From: an uncultured Paracoccaceae bacterium
GTDB taxonomy: Bacteria; Pseudomonadota; Alphaproteobacteria; Rhodobacterales; Rhodobacteraceae
Length of the DNA stretch: 64,000 nt
Reading direction: 5' to 3'
Assembly: GCA_938092015.1 (NCBI GenBank)
Contig: CALKOT010000005.1
Coordinates: 1 to 64,000, forward strand
Positions 63,981 through 64,000 of this stretch are shown piece after piece. The notes under the pieces were generated by a model. It ran no database searches, was not told where the DNA came from, and was given only the letters and a program-made list of their open reading frames with translations. A program made the position numbers and the translations under genes. The first letter of the stretch is position 1. The number at the start of each line of letters is the position of its first letter.

Positions 63981-64000
63981 TTTCCCCACCTTTCACCATC

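Noticed and set aside
1-64000. CRISPR arrays, rRNA and tRNA genes
   Set aside because: No regular repeat-spacer pattern, rRNA segment or tRNA-like cloverleaf was seen in the intergenic gaps; a tRNAscan/Infernal run would be decisive.

Overview
The window looks like a chromosome segment of a marine alphaproteobacterium of the Rhodobacteraceae (Roseobacter group). The reasons are gene content and order: tldD divergent from ctaC-ctaB-coxF-ctaG-ctaE-SURF1, an htpX-rsmB-heparinase-purH block, a VPLPA-CTERM secreted protein, an AcuI-type acrylyl-CoA reductase, a DMSP-lyase-like cupin, and exact matches to the FNR and alphaproteobacterial Zur boxes. Assignments rest on recognised motifs and recalled family sequences; no database search was run.

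Region 1 (1-8.3 kb) is accessory DNA full of dead insertion sequences: an IS1380-type fragment cut by the window edge, an IS481/IS3-type relic, an IS3 relic with one terminal repeat, and an IS30 relic abutting an IS630 relic on the other strand. Between them lie a sulfolactaldehyde-reductase-like dehydrogenase, an AT-rich 1266-residue double-cyclase protein built like mammalian soluble adenylyl cyclase, and a MetA-type outer-membrane barrel upstream of it in the same orientation.

Region 2 (8.3-31.8 kb) is core-like. It holds a Crp/Fnr regulator, tldD, the aa3 oxidase and assembly operon, two TIGR0428x glycosyltransferases around a class II aldolase, ygfZ, a five-gene minus-strand block (lipase-like, mtgA, hydrolase, GST, queG), an interrupted mechanosensitive channel gene, a peroxiredoxin, rsmD and a class V aminotransferase.

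Region 3 (31.8-47.6 kb) is a patchwork of metabolic genes and small regulators: an HxlR/GST pair (GST frameshifted), AcuI with a FadR-type regulator and twin operators, a Met-rich DUF2182/DUF1326 pair, the VPLPA-CTERM protein, a dead LuxR-type helix-turn-helix, a DMSP-lyase-like cupin, a thioesterase, a dehydratase/ornithine-cyclodeaminase divergon, and an FNR box placed to drive a 25-residue peptide.

Region 4 (47.6-64 kb) opens with a Zur-box-controlled COG0523 GTPase gene split by an in-frame stop. It continues with the purH/heparinase/rsmB/htpX block, an SDHAF4-like protein, a dipeptide-type ABC transporter operon ending in mtnP, an intradiol dioxygenase, and a LysR/SDR divergon with a 25-bp palindrome. 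Three genes (mscS-like, GST, COG0523) each carry a single disabling lesion, which could be real decay or sequence errors.
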